A stretch of 64,000 nt of DNA from Denticeps clupeoides. Lineage: Eukaryota; Chordata; Actinopteri; Clupeiformes; Denticipitidae. The translations under genes were made by a program, and so were the position numbers. Each line of letters begins with the position of its first letter. Position 1 is the first letter of the stretch. The notes under the pieces are model-generated. The model was not told where the DNA came from. It did no database searches and saw nothing but the letters and a program-made list of their open reading frames with translations. This document shows, piece after piece, positions 45,401 through 63,947 of this stretch. The DNA is taken from NCBI RefSeq assembly GCF_900700375.1, contig NC_041710.1, positions 26,051,318-26,115,317 of the forward strand. The letters run 5' to 3'.

Positions 45401-45839
45401 TAAGTTGATGTTAGGACGACTGGAATTGATCTTTTTTTTTTAAAAAAAAAAAAAAAGGTTGTTTCACTTGGCAACTGGACTCGTTATGAACGTTTCGCCA
45501 TTAAAATTCCAGAGGGCTTTCTCAAGCCAGACATTTAGCAACACTTTTTGGCATGAACCCCCTAGGACTGGTACGAGAAAACACTGAGGAAACTTGCTAA
45601 CAACAGGAACCACCTACGGTTAAATCGGAGATGCAGACAACAACTGGAATGGAAGGGCAAAACGTTTGTGAGGATCCAGAACAGATAACCATGACCTGGA
45701 GGACTGAGAAGCTTCACAGATATCTCCATCGTTGATGTTTTTATATGTCTGGGGAAATATTTTGGTTACATTAATATTCCGGCGATGTCTCTGCTTTTGC
45801 TGGGACTGCCGATGTACTCGCCCAGCAGCCTGCTTCCCC

Positions 45840-46029
45840 ATTTACATTTACATTTAGAGCATTTATCAGACGCCCTTATCCAGAGCGACTTACAATCAGT
45901 AGTTACAGGGACAGTCCCCCTGGAGCAACTTAAGGTTAAGTGTCTTGCTCAGGGACACAATGGTAGTAAGTGGGATTTGAACCCGGGTCTTCTGGTTCAC
46001 AGTCTTACCCACTAGGCTACTACCACCCA
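45840..46029 (-). repeat. SINE family A with 7-bp target duplication
   Basis: Full-length reverse-oriented copy flanked by CTTCCCC at 45833-45839 and 46030-46036. The duplication is perfect, so the insertion is fairly recent. Confidence 0.95.
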
Positions 46030-46036
46030 CTTCCCC

Positions 46037-46650
46037 GTACAGCTCCAGAACAGAGAAGGCCGGCAGGGAACAGTATTTAATTAGAATTAGCAACTGCAGT
46101 TTGTGACCTCCGCTGGTAACTGGAATTGGCTCCAATTTTAAACTGATTTGGTGTTCCCTGGAGATTTTGTTTGTCTTTGGGTTAGGGTTAAAGCTATTTG
46201 TAGGTTCTGGTTGGATGTCAACCATTGTGTCAGCATGCATGAAAACATTAGTTTCTGAATGTGCCATGTTGAAGAAAAATAGATTTGCTCAGAAGGAACA
46301 GTGTTTCCCAAAGTGGTTGGAATGAGCCATCTCTACAGCTGCTGGACTATGGAAGATTTTAAGCACAAATATTCAAATGGGAATTTAATAGGCAATTGCA
46401 ATGCAATATTCAATCAGAGCACGTACTTTGATATTACATTTTGCATTTGGCAATTCAATGTGCAAAGTGTGGATGTAATCCTTAGTTCATTTCAAAATAT
46501 TTTGAATAAAAAATTTAATTTTTTAAAATTGCATTTCGTTTTTGCCATGGGTTTTCTGCACATTCATTCAAATGGCAATTCTATTCAGCAAGACATGCAT
46601 AAACTATTGATTCTGTGTGTGTGCGCATTTCAAACAGTAGAACAGCAATA
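46037..46650. other. Intergenic, nothing recognised
   Basis: A plus-strand frame of 178 codons runs from 46301 to 46837, but the sequence is AT-rich and low in similarity to any protein I know. Its right end overlaps a transposon relic, so it is probably not a gene. Confidence 0.5.
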
Positions 46651-46689
46651 CAGTTACATTGAAAACTCATTCTGTAACAGATACATAGA

Positions 46690-47020
46690 GCATACAGTAC
46701 AAATTGTAATACAGTGTTGTCTTCTATGTCTAGGATTGGACAACAACCTCACATTGGTGGCAGAGGAAAACTTCTTAATTAGCAACAAGAACAAGAGATC
46801 TGTAACATGGAGATTGCAAATAATGCTATCATTTTGAGACAGATCTGTGATTGAAACCTTCAAGACAATGCTGAATTTCTAAATGTCAACTCTGTCAGTA
46901 TCTCCACAATGGACCGGGTATTGAGGAAGCGTTAGATGACCATGAAGCAGATTTACAGGGTACCATTTGAGAGGAATTCTGACAGGGTGAAAGAGCTGCG
47001 GTACCAGCATGTAAGTAAGT
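46690..47020 (+). mobile_element. IS630/Tc1-superfamily transposase remnant
   Basis: Near 46890-47010 the frames read STMDRVLRKR and MKQIYRVPFERNSDRVKELR, matching the helix-turn-helix/linker part of an IS630-like transposase family of fish. The frame is broken and the catalytic part is gone. Confidence 0.65.
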
Positions 47021-47310
47021 CCGTTATTGGTTGTCTGGCATTATAACTTTATTGTAAGCAGTGGTTCTCATTATTTCTTCCTCCTCTTTGAGTAAAAAAA
47101 ATTGTCCTTGCAGTACTTCTGCATAGGCTTTTACCCCAGGCTTGGAACCGATGGAGTAGAGGCCAGTAGTAGGCTATATTGAACTCTTGTGTATGACTCC
47201 TCTATATGGCTGCTTTTTTTTTACTCTATTGTAGAGAATAATGGCATTATCAGGGAATAAAACACCTCACATCCTGGTGTTTGTGACGGGGCTGGGTTCA
47301 GGTGTAGTAC

Positions 47311-47385
47311 ATAACTCCACATGTGTTCATTCATAGTTTTGATGCCTTCAGTGAGAATCTAAATGGTCAAGAAAAGAGTGAAAGT
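47311..47385 (-). repeat. Tc1-like MITE fragment
   Basis: TAACTCCACATGTGTTCATT and GATGCCTTCAGTGAGAATCT match the inner end of the element at 7041-7468 in inverted orientation. Confidence 0.75.
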
Positions 47386-47514
47386 CTTACTGTACTTTAT
47401 TTACAGAACTGTAGACAAGATATAATTTTGTTTTTTGTTTATATTTTGTACAAAATACTGTATACATTTAATTGTATGGAACTTTATGTATGTGAATAAA
47501 AATGGTTTCTTGGT

Positions 47515-47756
47515 GGTATGAGGGCAGTGTGTGTGATGTCCAACTTTGGAGGCTGCTTGAAAGTAATTAGTGACACACCACAGCACAACACCCAGTGCAC
47601 GCAGTGAAATGTGTCCTCTGCATTTACTGTAAACCATTTGTGGGCAGCAATGTAAGGCACCCTGGGAGCAATCTGTGGGGACGGTACTTTGCTCAGTGGC
47701 ACCTTGGCAATTCATCATCTGATTACAGGTCCACTTCTTTAGCCGCCTGGCCACTC
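47515..47756 (-). repeat. SINE family B, old copy
   Basis: GAAATGTGTCCTCTGCATTT, GGGGACGGTACTTTGCTCAG and the CCACTTCTTTAGCCGCCTGG head region, all diverged from the other copies. Confidence 0.75.
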
Positions 47757-47759
47757 TTA

Positions 47760-49381
47760 CTGTAAAATCCTTTTTTTTTTAGTTTTATACATAATTGTAT
47801 TATAATAATTCCAGTGACAAAACATCATGCCATTTTGACCAGCAGTGCTTACACAATGCCGAAGGGTCAATGCATTTTGCAGGCACTGACCATTTACATG
47901 AAAAAGGAATTGACATTTTTGGACATATGGGTTAACTGTTTTGAGAGAGATTTGAGTTTTTGCAGGTGATCCATGGTGCTGCGCTGAACCATCCAGATTG
48001 TTTTTGGCAAAAACACTGAGTGAATGCCAATGAGCCAAAGCAATTGAGAAAGATGTTTGAAATATTTATGGTACTGACTCTTTGTATAGGAAAGGATGTG
48101 TGAACAGTTTTGGGAGCAATATGAGCTTTTGCTAGTGAGCTCTAATGTTGAGCAGAACTGTAAGATTGTTTGGCCAAATAAGCTTATAGTTTTAAAAATA
48201 TAATTGCTGTTTCAAGAAATGAGCCAAACCAACGGAGAAAAAGAGTAATAAGTAGCCATTGACTAAATAACACTAATACATTCAAGTTTATTCAAAACAA
48301 TTTGCTATTAAAAGCCCGGCTTTCTTTGCACGCTAGAAGTGCTAGACCAAGAGGGAAATGAGAGGATTTAAAACATAAATCACCAGAGACTAGGGTCCAT
48401 TTCAACTCATCAGCATCCATCTTTGCATCACCTGACAACAGTGGCTGAGATTTAATCAAATTAAGTTTTCATTTAAAAACTAACAACATGCAAAACTTTT
48501 TTCCAATCACTGCAACAAACTTAGAAATATTGGATATTATTAATGGTAATTTTAATATTCACAATGTATATTATATTTGTATATTGTGGATATTCAGAAT
48601 AGAATTATGGATATCGGAAATGTTGTTTTATTTGAAGATCCCTAATTAATATGGTAAACCGTAAGAACTGGATTGCACATATATCACATGTGCTTTTCTC
48701 CTAGTAAGAATGTTGCTGCATATATGTAGAACACTTATTCTGGACATCTGAAAGACCACCAAATAACCATGAATGGGAAACGTGACATCATTTCTCCTAA
48801 TAAGAACAATCCAGTGGGTGTCAAAGAGAAATTGCAGATATCAGAAATGTTCATTTTGACTAGGAAGAATTAAAATAATACCTGCAATATATATATCCAT
48901 TCTAGCTATTAAACGTTAGAACTTTTTAGAGTTCCAGATATCTGAAAATAATAATTGATACTGATAACAATGGTTTGAATATTTTTAACTATTTTGACTA
49001 CTGAATATATAGTTTGACATATATATATAACATCCAAAATAAATTATATATAGGAGCAGGACCACGTTGTCAAGCCAGAGATCCTGTCATTTCCATTTGT
49101 GCGCTGTGTTTATTAAACCCATAAGTGCGCATCATACAGAGAACTCTGATTACTAATCATTTTTAGTGATATTTAAGGCCTTAAATTTAGGAAAATCCAA
49201 TTTCAGACTTGAGGATCTGTGTCAACCCTGTATAATCTAAAGTTACAGATGAAATATGTAAAGCAACTTTAAAATAGACAAAACACCTAAAGTAAGCTCA
49301 TTATGTGCATACCAATTAAACATAAGTGAGAGAAAAACAGGCTTGAGCAAAACTGCTTTATTTCTTTCAGATATACATGCT
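47760..49381. other. Intergenic and rps6 3' flank, nothing recognised
   Basis: AT-rich sequence with no convincing exon, RNA gene or mobile element. Short ATATAT runs occur near 48885 and 49017. The rps6 3' UTR must lie at the right end and is probably very short, as usual for ribosomal protein mRNAs. Confidence 0.5.
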
Positions 49382-52160
<2,779 letters not shown>

Positions 52161-52204
52161 TTTGGGGGACCGTGGCAGCTGAAGTCCGCCACCGAAAAGA
52201 GGCC
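52161..52204 (-). promoter_or_regulatory. rps6 5' UTR with 5'TOP-like start
   Basis: On the minus strand CCTCTTTTC (52202-52194) lies about 35 bases before the ATG, the position and sequence of a terminal oligopyrimidine tract. This element places ribosomal protein mRNAs under growth (mTOR) control of translation. The exact start site is inferred. Confidence 0.75.
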
Positions 52205-53337
52205 GGATATCCGCTCAGTACTCTCACGTAGCGCATATTCTCGCGATATTTCAAAGGCTATGGTGCGCGGCGAGGGCAGCTGATTTTTGCATAATGTCTA
52301 TTGAAAATGACAAAACTTCAAATAATTGTTCAGTCAAGTCCAGTCGGTGATTAGAATGATTACTTTTGAGTGTTTGATAAAATTATTAATCTACAACACG
52401 GATATGAGACGATAATCATCTACATGTACAAGAAGTACGAATAGTAGACGTGATGAGTATTTCACTTCTTTTTATTGTGATTATTTTATTATTGTCGTCT
52501 AAATGGTTAGTGCGGTAGGCTGTTAGGCACTGATTTGATTACAATATTGCAATTATAATAATACAAGTATATATAAACCATCAAAACAGAAATCGAACGA
52601 GAATTGCTGGTGTCTTCCCATTGTAAGTCGCTTTGGATAAAAGCGTCTGCCAAATAAAGTAAAGTAAAGTAAAGTAAAGTAAAACAGTCGCGAGACTTTT
52701 GTTATGTTTTTATTTTCGAGCCACCTTAAATCATAATCACACATTAAAGGGTTAGAAAAGTAAAGTGTTAACACTCCACGGGTCAAGTTTTACTAATTTA
52801 AATGACCTCACATAATCCATGTGCACCACACAGCGGCCGCTCCTCAGCTCATCAGATACCACGGAGACACGTAGATAAGCGCCCCACGAACTATTTCTAG
52901 TTGGAAGCGTTGCTTTCAGATCACATATTTTCTTTGACTATAATAAAAGACTTTAACACATGCGTTTAGTCAGACTCGGTATTTTGAATAACGATGTGCG
53001 TTGTATGGTTTTTGTTTTATTTTTGATCAGGAATCCTCTTTTCAAGTATTACCGTAATGTAGGTAATAGTCGTGCATTGTTTATAAGAAGAAAAAAGTGC
53101 GACTTCTTTTTTAACCCGTTTACAGAAATGTTGAGTAAAGTCTTTGCAAGTGCTTAGCGCAGCAGGTCCCAGCAGGTTAGCAAGTCTCGTTTTAAGAACC
53201 TAGTGACAGATTTCTCTCCCCTTTTCCCCTTTGCTCGACCGTTTGTATGATTCCAGAAAGTTGAACAAGTCCTCGGAGTGCGGAAGTAGGCAGCTGCTCC
53301 CGACGCCGCGGTTCGCGCAGCTTTAGACCGCCCTGCA
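52205..53337. other. Intergenic region between rps6 and slc44a1 (divergent)
   Basis: This holds both promoters. A retroposon tail lies at 52595-52684. The right end, from about 53240, is GC-richer and leads into the slc44a1 start. No gene is seen between. Confidence 0.6.
52595..52684 (+). repeat. Retroposon 3' tail with AAAGT repeats (family C)
   Basis: GAGAATTGCTGGTGTCTTCC, TTGTAAGTCGCTTTGGATAA, AAGCGTCTGCCAAATAAAG, then AAAGT units. A second copy is at 63405-63490. The hairpin core equals that of the family-A SINE and the LINE, but the tail repeat differs. Confidence 0.85.
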
Positions 53338-55267
53338 ATGGGGTGCGCCGGCAGCACACAGGTAAGAATTCAATTAATTGTTCCAGAATTCCTCTTTTTG
53401 GTGAGAATCGAGCTATTTCCCAGAGAGGCGGGTGTGAATTTATGAATGCGTTAAGTGGAAGAAGCTTTAAAATCACGCGGGTGACTGGGTGATTATTGCA
53501 TGTTTTCGACCAAACGACGATTTGGATTTTTTTTTGTTGTGTACATTTTTAAACCGTTTCAAAGGAAACTATTACCTCTTCTGACATTTAAATTTAACGC
53601 GATATTTATACTTTGTTTTATATGTGGTAGATGCCATTAAATACACACTACTATTTATATTTTACGTGTATTACGTAATTTATATTTTACGTGCAGTTGT
53701 CCCATTGAATTGCATTGTAGTTGTGTTATAGCGACTTGAAGTCGCTTTAGTTAGTGTACCCCCCCCCCGCATTACTCCCGCCACCGTGTCGACCCCCATA
53801 CCCCCAGGACGTTGTCCCCCTATTACACCCACCACCATGTGTCCGTTCGTCCAAACCCCCCCCACTCCCATAGATACCATTAGGGCGTGTATTACAATAC
53901 CCCTGCATTGCGATTTTGATTTATTTATTCTACCTGCCATGCTGTAATAATTTACAAAGTAGAATAAGTAGGTAATTTAGACCGCTAAACTTGCGTTCAC
54001 CTTCACAGACAAAGCGCGACTGGAAGCCTTTGGAAAATAGAAGTTGTACAGACATCCCATGGCTCATCCTGTTCACTCTCTTTTGCATTGGAATGGTGAG
54101 TGTTAAAATATTTATTAACATAAAATAAGGTAAAAATCTATGCTGACTTTTTCATTGTTTTCTGTTTTTCAGCTCTTGATTGCTGGCTTTTCAGTCGCTA
54201 CTGGGGCAGCCTTTAGACTCTTGTCAGGGTACGACAGTTATGGAAACACGTGTGGGCAGACGAATGAGAAAATTCCTGGGATTGAACTGAGTGGTCAGAA
54301 CCACACAGGCAAAAGGTGAGTGTGACAAAAGTGCACATGTCTACATTGTCTACTGATCTGTAGGCTGAATTGAGCCCTTGCACTTGGTCTTTGAAAGCTC
54401 CCGTTCCTTCAGCCTCCAGCAAAATAACATCATGAATCACCCTTTGGCTGGAGGGTCATGCATAAATTATATCTTCTCACTAGCTTCTTTGTCACCAGTT
54501 AATCCGTTCTAAAAGATTGTTTGTCCAAAGTGTGGTACTGATAGGAATAAAGACACCAGTAGTTGGTCCTAGTGAACCAAACGAGGGATTTTAATGATGG
54601 ATAATTGGATATACAAAGCACTTATGTAAGTCACTCTGGATTAGAGCGTCTGCTAAATGCTGTAAATGTCTGCAATTGGAAGACATTGGTTCTGCATAAA
54701 CCAGGCCCCATGTTTTGATTTGGTCTTGTGAAGGTTGGATGTCCTTTTTGCACAGCACTGTATGTTGGTGATGATCGTTAATTATTTGGATTATTGTGCT
54801 GGGGCAAAGTCACTGCTGGCTACACATAATGTTGTAGTATGTTCGCACAATCATTATCTTGCACTTTTATCGCTTCTTTGTTGTACCCTCTTCAGATATG
54901 TTTTCTTCCTGGATCCTTGCAACATTGATCTTACTCAGAGGAGAATCAAGTCATTGGCCCTCTGTGTCTCCAGTTGTCCCCAGACAACGCTTCAAACTTA
55001 CTATGACATCAGAAACTTTGCAATTACAAATAGTTAAGTAAAATACTTTGCTAAAAATATCCTAATCGGACAATGTCATAATTAAGCATTTTTAAATATA
55101 TATAATGTACAGGGATTATATTTAGAATTAGTGTATGTACATTAATAATACAGAAATGACTGTTTAATATTATGAACGTGAGTGCTGAGGGAAAAAAAAT
55201 GTATATATCAAGCACACATTGCAGCCAGTCATGCTGTCAATTCATATTCTGTGTTGACTGATCTAAA

Positions 55268-55303
<36 letters not shown>

Positions 55304-58300
55304 CCCCCCTTCCCAGATTCTCTTCTTTGCACCTATGACCTTAATCCTTCACAATATACCAGCAGTCGAGAAAGTACAACAAAATGTCCCAAGCTTCCTG
55401 TTCCTGCAAGGTTTGATTTGAATTTAATTTTAAATTAATTGAAAAATGTAGGGCTCTATTTATGTGCTAATTTCTTTTTGCTACATGTGGTATAGGATCA
55501 TTAGGTGTTTAATTGATCTTTGCATGATCTCTTTACAGTAAATCTCTGCCAGTGTTCCACCGCTGCATGCCTGTGAACATCTCCTGCTATGCCAAATTTG
55601 CAGAGGCAGCAGTCAACTTCTTCACGGACAGCAGTGTTTTACACACGGTTGCTGCTGGAGTCATGGCCTCAAAGGGGGTCATTATTGGACTGTGTGTGAT
55701 GTCACTAGGTATGGCTTTTTCTGCCTGTACTGATCTCAGTTTCTAGTCTTTCAGGAGTAGCTGTCTCACAGATGCCCTTTTGAAAATTAACCATTGATCA
55801 CTGTATGATCCATTACTTGATGTTATGTAGGGCAGGGGTGACCTAGCGGGTAAGGAAGCGGGCCTGTAATTAGAAGATTGGGGGTTCAAATCCCGATCCG
55901 CCAAGGTGCCACTGAACAAAAGCACACTTCTCCTCGGGCGCCTGTCATGGCTGCCCACTGTTCACCAAGGGGGATTGTTAAGAGCAAAGGACACATTTTG
56001 TTGTGTTGTGTATCACAATGACAATCATTTTCATGTGCGTGTGGGACCATTAGGAGCTCAGCAGTGACACTGCCGTAGAAGTCTTATGATCTAAGACTTG
56101 ATCATGAAATGCTTGTTCTGATTCATCATGGCTGTTTCTTTCTGCAGTTCTCTCCATGATCCTGATGGTGGTGATCAGATATATCTCTACCATACTAGTC
56201 TGGATTCTTGGTGCTGTTGTGGCTATCGGCTCTCTGGGTATACACCAATTACTTATTATTATTATTATTTAAATGTGCTCTGCATTCATCATCTATGCAT
56301 GTTGCATTAGCATATGTAAACATTGTGAACAATTTTCCCCGTACGCTGAGAGTTTGTTTCGCCATGAAATGGATGTTTCTTACTTGGTTCTTGATGTTAT
56401 TCAGTTGCCACTGGTGTCCTGTGGTGGGTGTACGTAGACCATCAAAAGACTGCAGAGTCCAGTCAGCCCGGGATTGAACAGAATCTGGCCAGAGAAAATG
56501 CCACAGCTCTCCTCATTTACGCTATTGTAGCTACAGTTTTCACGGTAATGGCTTCTCAGTACAGCATACAGCCATACAAACAATTGTCTTATCAGCCTTA
56601 GACGCAACAACACAAGTTGCACTACTGAATTAATAATTATTGTAATTGTCCTGAAGACTAATTGGAACACGGTGGGTTAATGTTTTTTTTTTTCAGGTGG
56701 TACTGCTACTGCTGATGTTCTTCATGAGGAAGCGAGTGGCTCTCACTATCGCTCTATTCCATGAAGCAGGGAAAGTGTTTATTCACATTCCATTGCTGGT
56801 CCTGCAGCCTTTCTGGACATTTTTGTCCCTTATGTTTTTCTGGATCTGCTGGCTCTCTGTGCTGCTCTTCTTGGGAACAGCAGGTGATTCACATGTTATC
56901 TGGAGTAATTAAACAATACTATTTATAAAGCGGCAAGCTATTTTCCAGTGCAATTCTTTTCATTTTTTAAATAGATTTTTCTTCAACAGGGAAACCAGTC
57001 AAGAATCAGGAGGGTCTAGTGGAGTATCAGATGGATGGACCTCTTCAGTACATGGTGTGGTATCATGCCGTTGGACTGATCTGGGTCAGTGAGTTTCTTC
57101 TGGCCTGCCAGCAGATGACAGTGGCTGGAGCTGTAGTCACCTACTATTTCACCAGGTATACAGAAATTATTTCTGACAGTCATATCCTAAAGATTAAAAA
57201 TAGTCTTAATCTCGGTGGTAATCATGATTAATAACCTGTACCTCCTGTAATTTCTGCCCGTGTAAGGATGTAAAAAATCTATTACCATTGCGGATAATTG
57301 TCTGTTAATTTGTGTCTGTAGGGATAAGTCAAAACTCCCTTTAACACCCATTGTGTCATCCATCCTCCGCTTGATGCGGTACCATGTGGGCACAGTGGCC
57401 AAGGGTGCTTTCATCATCACCTTAGTGAAGATACCTCGCCTCATCCTCACCTACATCCATAACCAACTCAAAGGAAAGGTACGTCCATTGGTGACTTGAC
57501 TGTAAATGATCCATTCACTCCTGTTGGCTTTGAGTCTGGGATTTTTTTAAATTCTGAATTTTAAATGTTTCTTTGAACTGTAATCCACAGGAAAACGCGT
57601 GTGCTCGCTGTATGATAAAAGCATGTGTGTGCTGCCTGTGGTGTCTGGAGAAATGTCTGAGTTATTTAAATCAGGTAATGCATTTTAATATGGTTTCTTC
57701 AATGAATTGAAATGCTTGTACATCATGGACGTACAACTGATTGAGTAAAATCTTTCCTAGAATGCTTACACAGCCACAGCTATCAACAGCACCAACTTCT
57801 GCACATCGGCACGAGACGCCTTCATCATCTTAGTGGAGAATGCCCTCCGTGTCGCTGCTATTAACACTGTGGGGGATTTCATTTTGTTTCTCGGCAAGGT
57901 ACGTTAGGATGAGCAGTTGGCTGGTCACATTCCTTAGTGTAGGGTTTAAGGGTGCTTTCACACCTACAGGCTTTAGTGCACTTGAATCAAATTCAACTTT
58001 CCTCCAGTTTGAACACTATAACCAGACTCAGGTCCGCATCAAAACAACCAAACCGAGACCCACAAAAAGAAGTGCTCTGGATTCCAATCAAATCGCAAAC
58101 TCTGGTGTGGTCTGTGTACCGAACCAAAGCAGGACCAAACATTATCACGTGATTTGAGAACAGTGAATTGTGGGTAAATAATTAATTAGAAATTCTTGCA
58201 GGATTTGAAGTGAATCATTTTGGTTCGCTTGATTATTTTATATATTTTCACTATGTGAAAGGAAACCGAACAGAGAGGAAAATGATATTAGGTTTAAAAA

Positions 58301-59782
58301 TCTCAGACTGATTCAGACCAAAGCAAATGTACTTAGGTGTGAAATTACCCTATGAAACGCAACAAGGGTGTGGAGAGGAGGAAGCAGCGCTGTTACACAC
58401 ATGCATACAACCAAACAAAACATACAGACAGTGCTTTTATTTACAGCGAGACTAATATGTACAATAAAAATAAAACTGTTCAGCACAGCTAACGTCAGAA
58501 TAGCCTAAAAGATGAGGTGATCCAGAGGGGATGACTCAACAAGAGAGCCCATAACTGCAGACGCTAGCAAAATGGGTCTATCACACAAAACAACCCATAC
58601 AAAGGAGGTCCCCAATGGAGCACCTTGCAGACATCTCTGTGGACCCTGAAACTCTCCAGAGGAGTGAGGGCCTTGCAGACCATTGGGACCTGCGACTAAT
58701 TGTCAGATGGTCTGTGGAGCTGGTAGGATTAAACTCCTCCCACAATGTAAACCTAAAGGAGAGAGGGTGACACAAAACACAGCCAGCCAGACATACGTCC
58801 AGGGATAACAACATTTCATAAAGAGTCATTTTGGCCTGTTACACTTTATTTCAAAGCCTGATTTTGTTTGCGATATATAATGTTTAACAAGTACAATTTG
58901 ATTATGATTAAATATATTGCTGAACAACGCACCATGCTACATTAAGAAAATATTTCAAAACAGTTTTTGTGGAATGAAACCACTAATTTAGTAATATCGC
59001 TATTATAATTACCCAAACTATGGGTGCTACTGTGTGTGCACTTCTGGCAAACTCCCAGAGTTTAACTTGACGATTGTGGGTCCTTGGTTTTAGGTCCTCG
59101 TTGTGTCATGCACGGCCTTTGCAGGAGTCCTTTTGCTGAACTACCAGCGGGAGTACACCGTGTGGGTGGTGCCTTTAATCATCGTCTGCCTGTTTGCCTT
59201 CCTGGTTGCTCACTGCTTCCTGTCGGTATTTGAGAGCGTCGTGGATGTGCTCTTCCTCTGCTTTGCGATTGACACCAAATACAATGATGGGAGTCGTGGT
59301 AGCGAATACTACATGGACAAGTCTCTCTTGGTAAGGAAAATGGAATGAAGTATGAATCCTGCCATTCAAGACTTTCAGAAACTAAAATATCACTTAATAT
59401 CATTCACTTTACTTGTCTTTACTCCTTCACATAGGAATTTGTGGAGAACAGTCGTAAAGAGATGGAGAAGGGCACACGAGGAGAAGGTAGTGAAATGAGA
59501 CCAATGGTGAGTTGTACACCAACTCTCTTCTTCTTAAAGATTTTTGATCACGTCCCCTGTAACCATAATGGTTACTTGACACCTCTCATGAATCAGTATA
59601 GATGTGGTTTGATAACTATTTGAATAGTTAGAACTCCATTTATCACTCATTTTTTAATATTAATTAATAGGGGTGCAATGTCTGTAAAATACTGAACATA
59701 ATTCCTAATAATGTGTTAATGTAAAGTGACTCTGGATTCTGATTACATTTGCTCCACACAGAGAGGAGGAACACAGGCTTGA
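53338..59782 (+). CDS. slc44a1: Choline transporter-like protein 1 (CTL1)
   Basis: Sixteen exons join in frame, 53338-53361, 54009-54095, 54173-54315, 54896-55032, 55317-55410, 55539-55708, 56148-56237, 56405-56544, 56697-56883, 56990-57155, 57322-57478, 57591-57674, 57761-57898, 59094-59330, 59435-59506 and 59762-59782, for 648 residues (human 657). SLC44A1 carries choline and ethanolamine across plasma and mitochondrial membranes. It begins MGCAGSTQ, a likely myristoylation/acylation start. Landmarks are [91 protein letters not shown] and LVAHCFLS. About ten membrane spans are seen. The donor of exon 4 is an unusual GTTAAG. Intron 13 contains a MITE. The gene appears whole. Confidence 0.97.
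54618..54672 (+). repeat. Retroposon 3' tail fragment
   Basis: TGTAAGTCACTCTGGATTAG, AGCGTCTGCTAAATGCTG and TAAATGT form another copy of the hairpin tail. It lies in slc44a1 intron 3. Confidence 0.75.
55269..55296. repeat. Poly-T run before slc44a1 exon 5
   Basis: About 28 T followed by a short A run and a C run, ending in the exon 5 acceptor at 55315-55316. It forms part of, or sits just before, the polypyrimidine tract. Confidence 0.9.
55831..56035 (+). repeat. SINE family B, full-length
   Basis: GGGGTGACCTAGCGGGTAAG head, GGTTCAAATCCCGATCCGCC with B box, GGCTGCCCACTGTTCACCAA body and ATCACAATGACAATCATTTT tail. It lies in slc44a1 intron 6. Confidence 0.93.
57949..58351. mobile_element. 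MITE with 19-bp terminal inverted repeats
   Basis: The left end AGGGTGCTTTCACACCTAC pairs with the right end (reverse complement AGGGTAATTTCACACCTAA). About 400 bp, no coding capacity, in slc44a1 intron 13. The superfamily is uncertain because no clear target duplication was seen. Confidence 0.7.
58352..59093 (+). other. Remainder of slc44a1 intron 13
   Basis: No exon recognised. A stretch from about 58600 to 58850 is GC-richer and may be an unidentified repeat; I cannot assign it. Confidence 0.5.
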
Positions 59783-60687
59783 TCAGCCTGGACACAAGGT
59801 GCTTCTCAGTGCCTTATCTGCAAAAACCACTAAACTTCAACAAATACTAAGGGATGTGTTATGTCCTGACCTAAAAGCTGTGTATTTTTGCAACTGATGT
59901 TTTTGTAGACATGCATGTAAGTTATGATTTTAAATTTTGTATATTTTGTATGAGTTTTTTTTTTATTTTTTATTTCCTTGTTAGATTTTTTTTACTGCAA
60001 CACCTTCTCCATGTTTTCCTCATTTAAATAGCATGTGTGACCGCTTTCTTTGTGTCCACTCAACCATTGTAGGGTTTGTGATTTTAATCAGAATTTAAAA
60101 ACTGTGACATGCCTCATAGCAGATTTTTATGGGACATGTCTAACCTGCATAAGTGGGTTAAAATATCAACTTCTCTCTGCTAGGTCAAATATAAAAGGAA
60201 AAGCTACACCATTGTTTTGGTTCTATAACCAACCCTGGGCACTACCATTAATTTATAATTGACGCTTTAACTATACTAGCCACTTATATGAACTGTATGT
60301 CCTTCTACTTAAAATGAATTGTGGAGTAAGAGACATTTAACTTGTCAATTGTATAGTCAAATTGGAGACTATGCTTTTTTTTTTTTTTTTTTTTTGCATG
60401 GCTCTGCTTTAGATTTCTTTGCTTGCACTCCTGTCGACTGTTCTTCTACCAGTGGTAATAAAGTTCATAAAAAAATCATATGTGATTATTGTGTTAAGTG
60501 GAATACTGAGATTTAATACCAAATCAATATAAATTGTATACAATATTTAATAATTGTACTGAAAGGGTAACAAATGGGAAAAAACTATGCAAAAAGGCAT
60601 TTCTGCTTCTGAAAACTATTTCAACTCCAGTTCTTCAGAATTTTATCCTCGTTGGTTGCACACATTTATTTATTTATTTACATGAAT
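59783..60687 (+). promoter_or_regulatory. slc44a1 3' UTR, polyadenylation signal, and gap to aptx
   Basis: AATAAA at 60457-60462 is the best polyadenylation signal for slc44a1. A run of about 21 T lies at 60375-60395. Only about 200 bases then remain to the aptx stop on the other strand, so the two 3' ends nearly meet or overlap. Confidence 0.65.

Positions 60688-63947
<3,260 letters not shown>

Noticed and set aside
46301-46837. A 178-codon plus-strand frame
   Set aside because: AT-rich, no recognisable domain, and it runs into a transposase relic; probably chance or decayed repeat.
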